From HGM04593 sp045634365 (GTDB lineage: Bacteria; Bacteroidota; Bacteroidia; Bacteroidales; Bacteroidaceae), in assembly GCA_045634365.1 (NCBI GenBank), contig JAZRAC010000044.1, positions 1 to 20,367 on the forward strand: 20,367 bases of DNA, written 5' to 3'. The notes beneath the pieces were generated by a model. That model had not been told where the DNA came from. It did no database searches and worked only from the letters and a program-made list of their open reading frames with translations. The translations under genes and the position numbers were made by a program. Shown here one piece after another: positions 7,521-14,717 of the stretch. Each line of letters starts with the position of its first letter. Positions within the stretch are counted from its first letter, which is position 1.

Positions 7521-8849
7521 GTGGAAGAGAATAAAAAACTTTTCATTGAAACATACGGCTGCCAGATGAATGTAGCCGACAGTGAGGTGATAGGCTCAAT
7601 CTTGGAGATTGCAGGATACAGCGTGGTTGCCGACATTAAAGAGGCCGACCTCATTCTGCTGAACACCTGTTCCATTCGCGACAATGCCGAACAGAAGATT
7701 TACGGGCGCCTCGACCAGCTGAATGCAATGCGCCGCGGAAAAGACACCCTTGTGGGCGTGGTTGGCTGTATGGCCGAACGTGTAAAAGAGGAGCTGATAG
7801 AGAAATACGGAGTAAATATTGTTGCCGGGCCCGACACGTACCTTTCCCTGCCACAGCTTATTGCCGAGGCAGAATTGGGCAATGCGGCAATGAACATTGA
7901 ACTATCAACCACAGAGACCTACCGCGACGTAATTCCCACCCGCATTTGCAGCAAAGGAGTTTCGGGTTACATCTCCATTATGCGCGGTTGCAATAATTTC
8001 TGTCACTACTGCGTGGTACCCTACACAAGAGGCCGCGAGAGAAGCCGCGACATACAGAGCATCTTGAACGAGGTTGACGACCTTGTGGCAAAAGGCTTCA
8101 AAGAGATTATACTGCTGGGGCAGAATGTAAACTCCTACAATTTCGAAGAGAGCGACGGCAGCCGCATAACCTTCCCCGAACTACTGCGCCGAGTGGCCCG
8201 CCGCGCCCCACAGACACGCATACGCTTCACAACATCGCACCCGAAGGATATGAGCGACGAGACATTGTATGTTATTGCCGAGGAGCCCAACGTGTGCCGC
8301 AGCATACACCTGCCCGTGCAGAGCGGAAGCAGCGCAATGCTCAAAGCAATGAACCGCAAATACACCCGCGAATGGTACCTCGACCGCATTGAGGCCATAC
8401 GCACCATAGTGCCCGATTGCGGCCTTTCCACCGATATTATCGCCGGCTTTTGCGGAGAAACGGAGGAGGACCACCAACAGACTCTTTCACTTATGCACCA
8501 CTGCTCCTACGACGCAGCCTTTATGTTCAAATACTCGGAACGCCCCGGCACATTTGCCAGCAGAAATATGAAGGACGACATTGACGACAAGGAGAAGGTG
8601 CGCCGCCTTACCGAGATTATAGAATTACAACAAGAGTGTTCGGCGGCAAACAACAAAAAGTGTATCGGAGAGACTTACGAGGTTCTAATTGAGGGAGTGT
8701 CGAAACGCTCGCGCGAGCAGTTCTTCGGACGCACCGAGCAGAACCGCACCGCAGTATTCAACCGCAAGGGGTACAAAATAGGCGATTTTGTAAAGGTAAA
8801 AATTTACGACTCAACAGCGGCCACACTGCTTGGCGAGATTATCGATTAA
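7521..8849 (+). CDS. miaB: tRNA-2-methylthio-N6-dimethylallyladenosine synthase MiaB
   Basis: Radical-SAM methylthiotransferase that converts i6A37 to ms2i6A37 in tRNAs reading UNN codons. The 442-residue protein shows the N-terminal UPF0004 domain with its auxiliary [4Fe-4S] cysteines C14 (TYGCQMN), C50 (NTCSIRDNAEQK) and C83 (GCMAER). The radical-SAM CxxxCxxC follows at C157, C161 and C164 (RGCNNFCHYC), and the C-terminal TRAM domain covers about 380-440. The GTG at 7521 is chosen because it places MEENKKLFIETYGCQ at the family's usual N-terminus; the next in-frame Met falls after the first cluster cysteine. It is transcribed alone and ends at the strong hairpin behind it. Confidence 0.96.
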   Translation: MEENKKLFIETYGCQMNVADSEVIGSILEIAGYSVVADIKEADLILLNTCSIRDNAEQKIYGRLDQLNAMRRGKDTLVGVVGCMAERVKEELIEKYGVNIVAGPDTYLSLPQLIAEAELGNAAMNIELSTTETYRDVIPTRICSKGVSGYISIMRGCNNFCHYCVVPYTRGRERSRDIQSILNEVDDLVAKGFKEIILLGQNVNSYNFEESDGSRITFPELLRRVARRAPQTRIRFTTSHPKDMSDETLYVIAEEPNVCRSIHLPVQSGSSAMLKAMNRKYTREWYLDRIEAIRTIVPDCGLSTDIIAGFCGETEEDHQQTLSLMHHCSYDAAFMFKYSERPGTFASRNMKDDIDDKEKVRRLTEIIELQQECSAANNKKCIGETYEVLIEGVSKRSREQFFGRTEQNRTAVFNRKGYKIGDFVKVKIYDSTAATLLGEIID

Positions 8850-8868
8850 TCCCCTTTTCATCGAAGAA

Positions 8869-8911
8869 AAACAAAGAGTGCAAGCCCTCACAGGCTTGCA
8901 CTCTTTGTTTT
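8869..8911. terminator. Bidirectional terminator between miaB and pspC
   Basis: A perfect 18-bp stem (8869-8886 with 8893-8910) and a 6-nt loop CTCACA. On the plus strand it ends in TTTGTTTT. On the minus strand the A-rich run at 8864-8873 gives a U-rich tail, so it can serve miaB (plus) and pspC (minus). Confidence 0.92.
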
Positions 8912-8951
8912 ATCTTTCGCCGAGTTTTTCGCTCCGGCCTTCGGTATTTTC

Positions 8952-9137
8952 TTATTTACCCTCAACAGGCAAAATAAGCATGAGTATCAAATAGGCAATA
9001 GCTACTGCACCGCACAAAACCAATGCTGCAATAAGTGTGATGATACGTGTGAGCTTAACATCAAGACCAAACTCCTTTGCCAATCCGGCGCAAACACCGG
9101 CGATAACTTTGTCGTTAGAACGATACAATTTTCCCAT
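8952..9137 (-). CDS. PspC-domain small membrane protein
   Basis: A 61-residue protein consisting of just a PspC domain: the N-terminal KLYRSNDKVIAGVCAGLAKE motif, a short linker, then one hydrophobic segment (about 32-57) ending in LPVEGK. Relatives of this kind are linked to envelope stress in other phyla, but single-domain Bacteroidota copies have no clear assigned role. It is a lone gene ending at the bidirectional terminator, divergent from the methyltransferase operon. Confidence 0.88.
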   Translation of the reverse strand: MGKLYRSNDKVIAGVCAGLAKEFGLDVKLTRIITLIAALVLCGAVAIAYLILMLILPVEGK

Positions 9138-9196
9138 AGTAATTTTATTTATATAAAGTTTATACGCGCAGAAATTGCTTCTGCCAAAAATCGGCG

Positions 9197-9204
9197 CAAA
9201 AATA
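9197..9204 (-). promoter_or_regulatory. Possible pspC promoter -7 box
   Basis: Minus strand TATTTTTG matches TAnnTTTG about 60 nt before the pspC start. No -33 TTTG or TTG is visible 19-21 bp upstream, so it may be chance in A/T-rich DNA. Confidence 0.35.
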
Positions 9205-9299
9205 CAAATTATCGGTAATTCAGAGTGTTAAAAAATGTAATTTTCGCAAATATTCTTGTAAAACTTCAAAAAAAAAGAACAAAATCGACCTAAATAGTA

Positions 9300-9307
9300 T
9301 ATTTTTG
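9300..9307 (+). promoter_or_regulatory. Possible promoter -7 box of the seven-gene plus-strand operon
   Basis: TATTTTTG (9300-9307) matches TAnnTTTG and lies 37 bp before the methyltransferase ATG, a usual leader length. A clear -33 TTTG is missing at the expected distance, which leaves moderate doubt. Confidence 0.45.
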
Positions 9308-9344
9308 TAGCGAGTTTAGGAAAAATAGGCCCGCGATTATTCAA

Positions 9345-10244
9345 ATGAATACCATAATCCACACTGAATGCCCATTGTGCAACAGCCGTTCAATAGAGAA
9401 ACGCTTTACCTGCAAAGACCACTTTGCAACAGGTGAGTTGTTCGACATTTTTGAATGCAAGGAGTGTGGGTTTGTATTCACACAGGGAGTTCCCGACGAA
9501 AAAGAGATTGCGCCCTACTACGAATCGCCGGCATATATTTCGCACAGCGACACAAAAAAAGGCATTGTAAACGCAGCCTATCACCTTGTGCGCAATATTA
9601 TGATGCGCAAGAAGGTGGCACTCATAAAGCGACTCACATTGCTGCAAAATGGCAAAATTGTCGATTATGGTGCGGGAACAGGCTCTTTTGCCTACGCAAT
9701 GAACAAAGAAGGGTGGAACGTAACAGCCATAGAAAAGAGCGAGCAGGCGCGCAACCTCGCAAAAGAGAAATTCGGCATTGAGATGCTGCCCGAAGAGGAA
9801 CTTGCAAAAATAGAGAGTGGCTCGGTGGATGTTTTTACACTGTGGCACGTACTTGAACATCTGCAAAATGCAGGCTCTTTCCTTGACGAAATGCACCGCA
9901 TACTCGACGAAACAGGTATTGCCGTGATTGCCTGCCCTAACTGCCTGTCGTACGACGCCGGCAACTACAAAGAGCTTTGGGCGGCCTACGATGCACCCCG
10001 CCACCTGTGGCACTTCACCCCAAGCACCATTATGAGGCTGGGCGAGAAGCACGGCTTTATTTTGGAACGACAATACCCTATGCCTTTCGACGGGTTCTAT
10101 ATATCAATGTTGAGCGAAAAATACAAGAATACCCGTTGGAGCACATTAAGAGGGGTGTGGAACGGTTTTTTAGGACTCTGCGCCACAATGGACAAATGCA
10201 GCGCAAGCAGCTCCATAATATATGTTTTTAGAAAAAGAAAATGA
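9345..10244 (+). CDS. Class I SAM-dependent methyltransferase with N-terminal zinc ribbon
   Basis: A 299-residue protein. Residues 9-41 hold four cysteines as CPLC and CKEC (C9, C12, C38, C41), probably a zinc ribbon. A Rossmann methyltransferase core follows with motif I VDYGAGTGSF (106-115), an acidic residue at the end of strand 2 (AIEKSE), and WHVLEHL typical of the Methyltransf_11/23 group. The CXXC-ribbon plus methyltransferase build is common in enzymes acting on lipids, glycans or small molecules; the substrate is unknown. Its stop overlaps the ftsX start by 4 nt (ATGA), making it the first gene of the operon. Confidence 0.85.
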   Translation: MNTIIHTECPLCNSRSIEKRFTCKDHFATGELFDIFECKECGFVFTQGVPDEKEIAPYYESPAYISHSDTKKGIVNAAYHLVRNIMMRKKVALIKRLTLLQNGKIVDYGAGTGSFAYAMNKEGWNVTAIEKSEQARNLAKEKFGIEMLPEEELAKIESGSVDVFTLWHVLEHLQNAGSFLDEMHRILDETGIAVIACPNCLSYDAGNYKELWAAYDAPRHLWHFTPSTIMRLGEKHGFILERQYPMPFDGFYISMLSEKYKNTRWSTLRGVWNGFLGLCATMDKCSASSSIIYVFRKRK

Positions 10245-11101
10245 GCAAATCTATTTTTAAGGTACAAACAATAAGCGTCTACATCAGCACCACGATGGTG
10301 TTGTTGCTTCTGGGAGTAATGGGGTTGCTGTTCGTGACTGCCGATTCTCTTTCGCGTCACATTAAACAGAACCTTGTCCTTTCGGTTATTATGAAGAACG
10401 AGGCCGGCGAGGCCGAAATTCTGAAATTCAAGAAAGAGACCGAAAAGAAGAACTATGTGGAGAAGTGCCGATACATTTCCCGCGAAGAGGTACTCGAAGA
10501 GCAAAAAGCCGAGCTTGGCACCGACCCCGTGGAGTTTCTCGGCTACAACCCATACGAGGCCTCGGTGGAGATTACACTTAAAAACGAATTTGCCAACAGC
10601 AACAGCATCGCCTCCATTGAAAAGGAACTGCTCAAAAAGAGCATAGTGAGCGAAATTTCCTACCAACGCGAACTTATAGACACGATAAACAGCAATATAC
10701 GCAAAATAAGCATCGTGCTCTTGATATTCCTCGCAATGCTCACCATAATATCTTGGTCGCTCATAGGCAATCTTGTGCGCCTGTCGATATATTCAAAGCG
10801 TTTCTTGCTGCACACTATGAAACTTGTGGGCGCAACGTGGAGCTTCATACGCCGCCCGTTCCTTATACAAAATTTAGTAATAGGGTTTCTGTCGGGAATA
10901 ATGGCCAACCTGTTGCTTGCCGGCGGCCTCTACCTTTTGTGGAGGGAAGAACCCGCCATTGCCACCATTATGCCCTTTGAACATCTGCTGACGGTGGCAA
11001 TAGGAATAACACTCTTTGGAATTATAATTTGTATGCTATGCGCATTCCTTTCGGTAAACAAATTCTTGCGTATGGGCAGCAACGACCTGTATTTTATATA
11101 A
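10241..11101 (+). CDS. ftsX: Cell division protein FtsX
   Basis: Membrane subunit of the FtsEX complex, which uses ATP hydrolysis by FtsE to activate peptidoglycan hydrolases at the septum. The 286-residue protein shows the expected four-helix layout: TM1 at about 13-33, a periplasmic loop of about 110 residues containing the family's GYNPYEASVEITL segment, TM2 at about 155-180, the cytoplasmic MKLVGATWSFIRRPFLIQ segment, TM3 at about 213-232 and TM4 at about 248-270. It starts inside the last codon of the methyltransferase gene, so translation is probably coupled. FtsE is not next to it, unlike the ftsEX pair of Proteobacteria. Confidence 0.92.
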   Translation: MSKSIFKVQTISVYISTTMVLLLLGVMGLLFVTADSLSRHIKQNLVLSVIMKNEAGEAEILKFKKETEKKNYVEKCRYISREEVLEEQKAELGTDPVEFLGYNPYEASVEITLKNEFANSNSIASIEKELLKKSIVSEISYQRELIDTINSNIRKISIVLLIFLAMLTIISWSLIGNLVRLSIYSKRFLLHTMKLVGATWSFIRRPFLIQNLVIGFLSGIMANLLLAGGLYLLWREEPAIATIMPFEHLLTVAIGITLFGIIICMLCAFLSVNKFLRMGSNDLYFI

Positions 11102-11110
11102 AAAAGAACA

Positions 11111-11338
11111 ATGGACAAGAGAAAATTCGCATTTGGGAAAACCAACTACATACTGCTCATTGCAGGGGTGGCTGTAATTATTATCGGCTTTATCTTAATG
11201 TGCGGCCCCGGCTCCACCGAGACACACTTTGAACCCGACATTTTCAGCGTGAGAAGGATTAAGGTGGCACCGACAATATGCTTTGTCGGCTTTCTGTTTG
11301 TTATATACGCTATTTTGCACAGAAGTAATAAAAAATAA
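11111..11338 (+). CDS. DUF3098 small membrane protein
   Basis: A 75-residue protein with two hydrophobic segments (about 13-31 and 53-69) joined by a short loop containing PDIFSVRRIKVAPTIC. It matches the DUF3098 pattern, a Bacteroidota family regularly found between ftsX and uppP. Function is unknown; the placement suggests a link with cell wall assembly or division. It lies 9 bp after ftsX and 13 bp before uppP. Confidence 0.88.
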   Translation: MDKRKFAFGKTNYILLIAGVAVIIIGFILMCGPGSTETHFEPDIFSVRRIKVAPTICFVGFLFVIYAILHRSNKK

Positions 11339-11351
11339 ATAAAACACCACA

Positions 11352-12200
11352 ATGACACTTTTTGAAACAATAATCATAGCAATCGTTGAAGGGCTTACAG
11401 AGTTCCTCCCCGTATCCTCCACCGGACATATGATAATTACACAGAATCTGCTGGGAGTGGAGAGTACCGAATTTGTAAAGGCATTTACCTTTATCATACA
11501 ATTCGGTGCCATCCTTTCGGTGGTAGTGCTCTATTGGAAACGCTTTTTCCGTTTGAACCACACGCCGGCCCCTGATGGTGCCTCGCCCTTAAAGAGATTC
11601 CTGCACAAGTACGACTTTTATTGGAAACTGTTTGTGGCATTTATCCCTGCCGCGGTACTCGGGCTGCTGTTCAACGATATTATCGACGAAATGCTCGAAA
11701 GTATGGTGGTGGTTGCCACTACACTCATACTCGGCGGAATTTTTATGCTCTTCTGCGACAAGATATTCAACAAGGGAAGCGAAAATACCGAACTTACAGA
11801 AAAGCGTGCATTCTGGATTGGAATGTTCCAATGTATTTCTATGATACCCGGCGTATCGCGTTCAATGGCAACCATCGTGGGAGGTATGTCGCAAAAACTC
11901 ACACGCAAGGCTGCTGCCGAATTTTCGTTCTTCCTCGCAGTGCCCACAATGTTTGCGGCAACATTGTTCAAGATACTCAAACTATTCCTCGAACCAAATG
12001 GAATGAATATACTGAAAGAGAATTTAAGCACTCTGCTCATTGGTAATGCCGTTGCCTTTGTGGTGGCAATGCTTGCCATAAAGTTCTTCATCAGTTTTGT
12101 GACGAAATATGGCTTTAAGGCATTCGGATGGTACAGAATAATTATCGGGACCATTATACTTGCAATGGTTCTTGCCGGACATAATCTAACTGTTGCATAA
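11352..12200 (+). CDS. uppP: Undecaprenyl-diphosphatase UppP (BacA)
   Basis: Integral membrane phosphatase that recycles undecaprenyl diphosphate to the monophosphate carrier for peptidoglycan and other envelope glycans; high activity gives bacitracin tolerance. The 282-residue protein has many hydrophobic helices and both signature motifs: EGLTEFLPVSSTGH (E13, E17, S23, H26) and PGVSRSMATI with the key R170. Length is usual for the family. Its TAA overlaps the truB ATG by one base (TAATG), implying translational coupling. Confidence 0.96.
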   Translation: MTLFETIIIAIVEGLTEFLPVSSTGHMIITQNLLGVESTEFVKAFTFIIQFGAILSVVVLYWKRFFRLNHTPAPDGASPLKRFLHKYDFYWKLFVAFIPAAVLGLLFNDIIDEMLESMVVVATTLILGGIFMLFCDKIFNKGSENTELTEKRAFWIGMFQCISMIPGVSRSMATIVGGMSQKLTRKAAAEFSFFLAVPTMFAATLFKILKLFLEPNGMNILKENLSTLLIGNAVAFVVAMLAIKFFISFVTKYGFKAFGWYRIIIGTIILAMVLAGHNLTVA

Positions 12201-12892
12201 TGGACTTTATAGCAGGAGAAGTACTGGCAATATACAAGCCCTACACTTGGACTTCGTTCCAGATTGTGAACAAGGTGCGCTACCATTTGAGCCGACAATT
12301 CAAGGTAAAAAGGTTCAAAGTGGGGCACGCAGGCACGCTCGACCCATTGGCAACAGGAGTGCTGCTAGTGTGTACAGGAAAGGCCACCAAGAGAATTGAG
12401 GAGTTGCAAAGCCACACAAAGGAGTATGTTGCCGAGATTATGCTGGGAGCAACCACCCCCTCTTTTGATATGGAGCATCCGGTGAATGCCACATACCCAT
12501 ACGAGCATATAACAGAGGAAAAAGTAAATGAGGTCTTAAAAAATTTTATAGGCAATATTGCACAGCGCCCTCCACTCTTTTCGGCCTGCAAGGTAGACGG
12601 GAAACGAGCCTACGACCTTGCACGCAAAGGAAGTGATATGGAGCTTGCACCCAAGCAGGTGAGAATTGACGAGATTGAGCTGCTCGAATGTGACCTGCCC
12701 CGAATAAAAGTGCGCGTTGTATGCGGAAAAGGTACCTACATACGCTCACTCGCACGCGACATTGGCGAAGCGCTCGACAGCGGCGCATATTTAACAAGTT
12801 TAACCCGTACCAGAGTGGGAGAGTACAAGGTTGAGGATTGTATCAACCCCGAGGATTTTCCTGCTTGGTTAGAAAAACAGATAACAATATGA
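12200..12892 (+). CDS. truB: tRNA pseudouridine(55) synthase TruB
   Basis: Forms pseudouridine at position 55 in the T loop of tRNAs. The 230-residue protein carries the catalytic motif GHAGTLDPLATGVL with Asp48, the RPPLFSACKVDGKRAYDLAR segment, and VRVVCGKGTYIRSLARDIG. It is shorter than E. coli TruB (314) because the C-terminal PUA-like domain is missing, a usual state in Bacteroidota. The ATG overlaps the uppP stop by 1 nt, and its own stop overlaps the queA start by 4 nt. Confidence 0.95.
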   Translation: MDFIAGEVLAIYKPYTWTSFQIVNKVRYHLSRQFKVKRFKVGHAGTLDPLATGVLLVCTGKATKRIEELQSHTKEYVAEIMLGATTPSFDMEHPVNATYPYEHITEEKVNEVLKNFIGNIAQRPPLFSACKVDGKRAYDLARKGSDMELAPKQVRIDEIELLECDLPRIKVRVVCGKGTYIRSLARDIGEALDSGAYLTSLTRTRVGEYKVEDCINPEDFPAWLEKQITI

Positions 12893-13989
12893 ACATTCTT
12901 GACGAAAGTTTTAACCTCAGTTCGCAGCACATGAAGCTGTCGCAGTTCAAGTACGAAGTTACCGATGACAGAATTGCATTGTATCCCGCAAAGTGTCGCG
13001 ATGAATCGCGCCTTATGGTATTGCACAAAAAAACCGGTGAGATTGAGCATCGTATATTCAAAGAAATTATACATTACTTCGATGAAAAGGACCTTTTTGT
13101 GCTAAATGACAGCAAGGTTTTCCCTGCACGCCTCTATGGTAACAAAGAAAAAACCAATGCACAAATTGAGGTATTCCTGTTGCGTGAGCTTAACGAAGAA
13201 TTCCGCTTGTGGGATGTACTTGTGGACCCTGCGCGCAAAATACGCATAGGCAACAAGCTCTATTTTGGTGAGGATAATTCAATGGTTGCCGAAGTAATAG
13301 ACAACACAACCTCACGCGGTCGCACACTGCGTTTCTTGTACGACGGGCCGCACGACGAGTTTAAGAAAGCCCTTTTCTCATTGGGAGTAGCACCTCTGCC
13401 CGACGACTTCAAGCGTTTGCGTAAAGAAGAGCCCGAGGATTTACAAAATTTTCAGACATATTTTGCAAAGAAAGAGGGCTCGGTAACCGCATCCTTCGCA
13501 GGCCTGCACTTCACACGCGAACTTATGAAGAGAATGGAGATTAAGGGCATAGACACTGCATACGTTACAATGCACACAGGCCTTGGCTGTTTCCGCGAGA
13601 TTGACGTGGAGGATCTCACAAAGCACAAAATGGACAGCGACCTCATCAATGTGGACACAGAAGCTGTGAAACTCGTGAACAAAGCAAAAGCCGAAGGCCG
13701 TCGCATCTGCGCAGTGGGAACATCGGTGCAGCGAGTATTGGAAACTGCCACCCTCACAGGAGGAATGCTCAAAGAGTATGAAGGCTGGACAAGCAAATTC
13801 ATTTTCCCCGAGTACAACTTCCAGGTGGCCAATTGTATGATAGCCAACTTCTATGCCCCTTGCTCCACTATGCTTATGCTCACCACCGCATTCGGCGGTT
13901 ACGACAATGTGATGAACGCCTACAAAGTGGCACTCAAAGAGGGTTATCGTTTCGGCCTTTACGGCGACGCAATGCTCATCATAGACTAA
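12889..13989 (+). CDS. queA: S-adenosylmethionine:tRNA ribosyltransferase-isomerase QueA (divergent)
   Basis: Transfers and isomerises the ribose of SAM onto preQ1 in tRNA, the penultimate stage of queuosine synthesis. Start ATG 12889 overlaps the truB stop (ATGA); the frame stays open upstream to 12838, but that part lies inside truB. The 366-residue protein is recognisable over its full length (DSKVFPARLYGNKE, LWDVLVDPARKIRIGNKLYF, AFGGYDNVMNAYKVALKEGY). Several motifs usually strict in QueA are altered: PTAGLHF is SFAGLHF (202-208), PLPPYI is PLPDDF (169-174), and NFHxPxSTLLML is NFYAPCSTMLML (320-331). So it may be a divergent Bacteroidota version. A second start at 12931 would give MKLSQFKYEV. 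Confidence 0.88.
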   Translation: MNILDESFNLSSQHMKLSQFKYEVTDDRIALYPAKCRDESRLMVLHKKTGEIEHRIFKEIIHYFDEKDLFVLNDSKVFPARLYGNKEKTNAQIEVFLLRELNEEFRLWDVLVDPARKIRIGNKLYFGEDNSMVAEVIDNTTSRGRTLRFLYDGPHDEFKKALFSLGVAPLPDDFKRLRKEEPEDLQNFQTYFAKKEGSVTASFAGLHFTRELMKRMEIKGIDTAYVTMHTGLGCFREIDVEDLTKHKMDSDLINVDTEAVKLVNKAKAEGRRICAVGTSVQRVLETATLTGGMLKEYEGWTSKFIFPEYNFQVANCMIANFYAPCSTMLMLTTAFGGYDNVMNAYKVALKEGYRFGLYGDAMLIID

Positions 13990-14459
13990 TGGGGCAGGAA
14001 AAAGTATTTTTAGGGCTCGGTAGCAATACCGGCAATAAAAATGAGAACCTGATGCGAGCGATAGAAAATCTGTCGCTCGCTCTCGGCTCTCCCGCAACCC
14101 TCTCCTCCATTATAGAGAGCGAGCCTTGGGGCTTTGAATCGAAAAGCAGTTTCTTGAATTGTGTTGCTGCATTCGACACTGCACTGTCCCCCACCCGCTT
14201 GCTCGACATAATAGAAAGTATCGAAAAACAATTGGGCCGCACAAAAAAAAGCACAAATGGACAATACAGCGACCGCCCGATAGATATTGACATTCTATTC
14301 TATGGCAACGAATGTATAAACACGGAGCGGCTCACAATACCGCACCCACAGCTCCACAAACGCAATTTTGTGCTTATCCCCTTGTGTGAAATTGCGCCAC
14401 AGCTCATTCATCCGCTGTTGCAAAAAAGTATAAAGGAACTTATTGCCGATATTTCATAA
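13989..14459 (+). CDS. folK: 6-hydroxymethyl-7,8-dihydropterin pyrophosphokinase
   Basis: Transfers pyrophosphate from ATP to hydroxymethyl-dihydropterin in folate synthesis. With the ATG at 13989 (overlapping the queA stop, TAATG) the product is 156 residues. It shows the N-terminal FLGLGSNTGN loop, the EPWGF segment that binds the pterin, and DRPIDIDILFYG with the two magnesium ligands D99 and D101. IPHPQLHKRNFVLIPLCEI is typical of the C-terminal half. A longer upstream reading of the same frame exists only because queA sequence happens to be open. Last gene of the seven-gene operon. Confidence 0.95.
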   Translation: MGQEKVFLGLGSNTGNKNENLMRAIENLSLALGSPATLSSIIESEPWGFESKSSFLNCVAAFDTALSPTRLLDIIESIEKQLGRTKKSTNGQYSDRPIDIDILFYGNECINTERLTIPHPQLHKRNFVLIPLCEIAPQLIHPLLQKSIKELIADIS

Positions 14460-14489
14460 AATATTTTAACACAAAAAAAACGAGCAAAG

Positions 14490-14521
14490 TTGTATATTTT
14501 ACACAAAATAATATACCTTTG
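14490..14521 (+). promoter_or_regulatory. metK operon promoter
   Basis: TTG (14490-14492), a 21-bp spacer and TACCTTTG (14514-14521), an exact TAnnTTTG and identical to the rRNA -7 box. Transcription should begin near 14528, a few bases before the leader hairpin CTGCCA/TGGCAG (14533-14550), so the riboswitch-like aptamer lies about 25 nt into the transcript. Confidence 0.75.
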
Positions 14522-14532
14522 CAACAACAACG

Positions 14533-14717
14533 CTGCCATCCGCTTGGCAGATATGTGGAAAGATTTGGCTGCTTGCAACCACGGTAAAAAATGCTAAAAT
14601 CCTCATTCACAAGAGGAACACAAGGTATTCTGCCTTCTTGCACATCCCATCTTCCACAGTTTTTAGTAACGAATTATTAACCACGCTCGCCACACAACGA
14701 GCATAAAAACTACTATT
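14533..14717 (+). promoter_or_regulatory. SAM-II-like riboswitch and metK leader
   Basis: Aptamer at about 14553-14603. Stem P1 pairs GTGG (14555-14558) with CCAC (14579-14582), plus a U-G pair. Its loop contains GATTTGG then GCTTGCAA. After P1 come GGTAAAAAATGCTAAAATCC, the order of elements in the SAM-II (metA) motif: GATTT, GCTTGCA, CCACG, TAAA, GCTAAA. A hairpin CTGCCA/TGGCAG precedes it (14533-14550). Downstream, GCTCG/CGAGC (14685-14702) and AGTTTTTA (14658-14665) pairing with TAAAAACT (14704-14711) could hide the A-rich stretch in front of the metK ATG. The aptamer is matched from memory of the family; control logic is inferred. Confidence 0.75.

Noticed and set aside
12838..12888. Upstream extension of queA from 12838
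   Set aside because: It lies within truB coding sequence. The ATG at 12889 forms a usual 4-nt overlap with the truB stop.
13833..13988. Upstream extension of folK from 13833
   Set aside because: It lies within the 3' end of queA and gives a non-HPPK-like N-terminus; the ATG at 13989 overlaps the queA stop by one base and starts at the family's motif.
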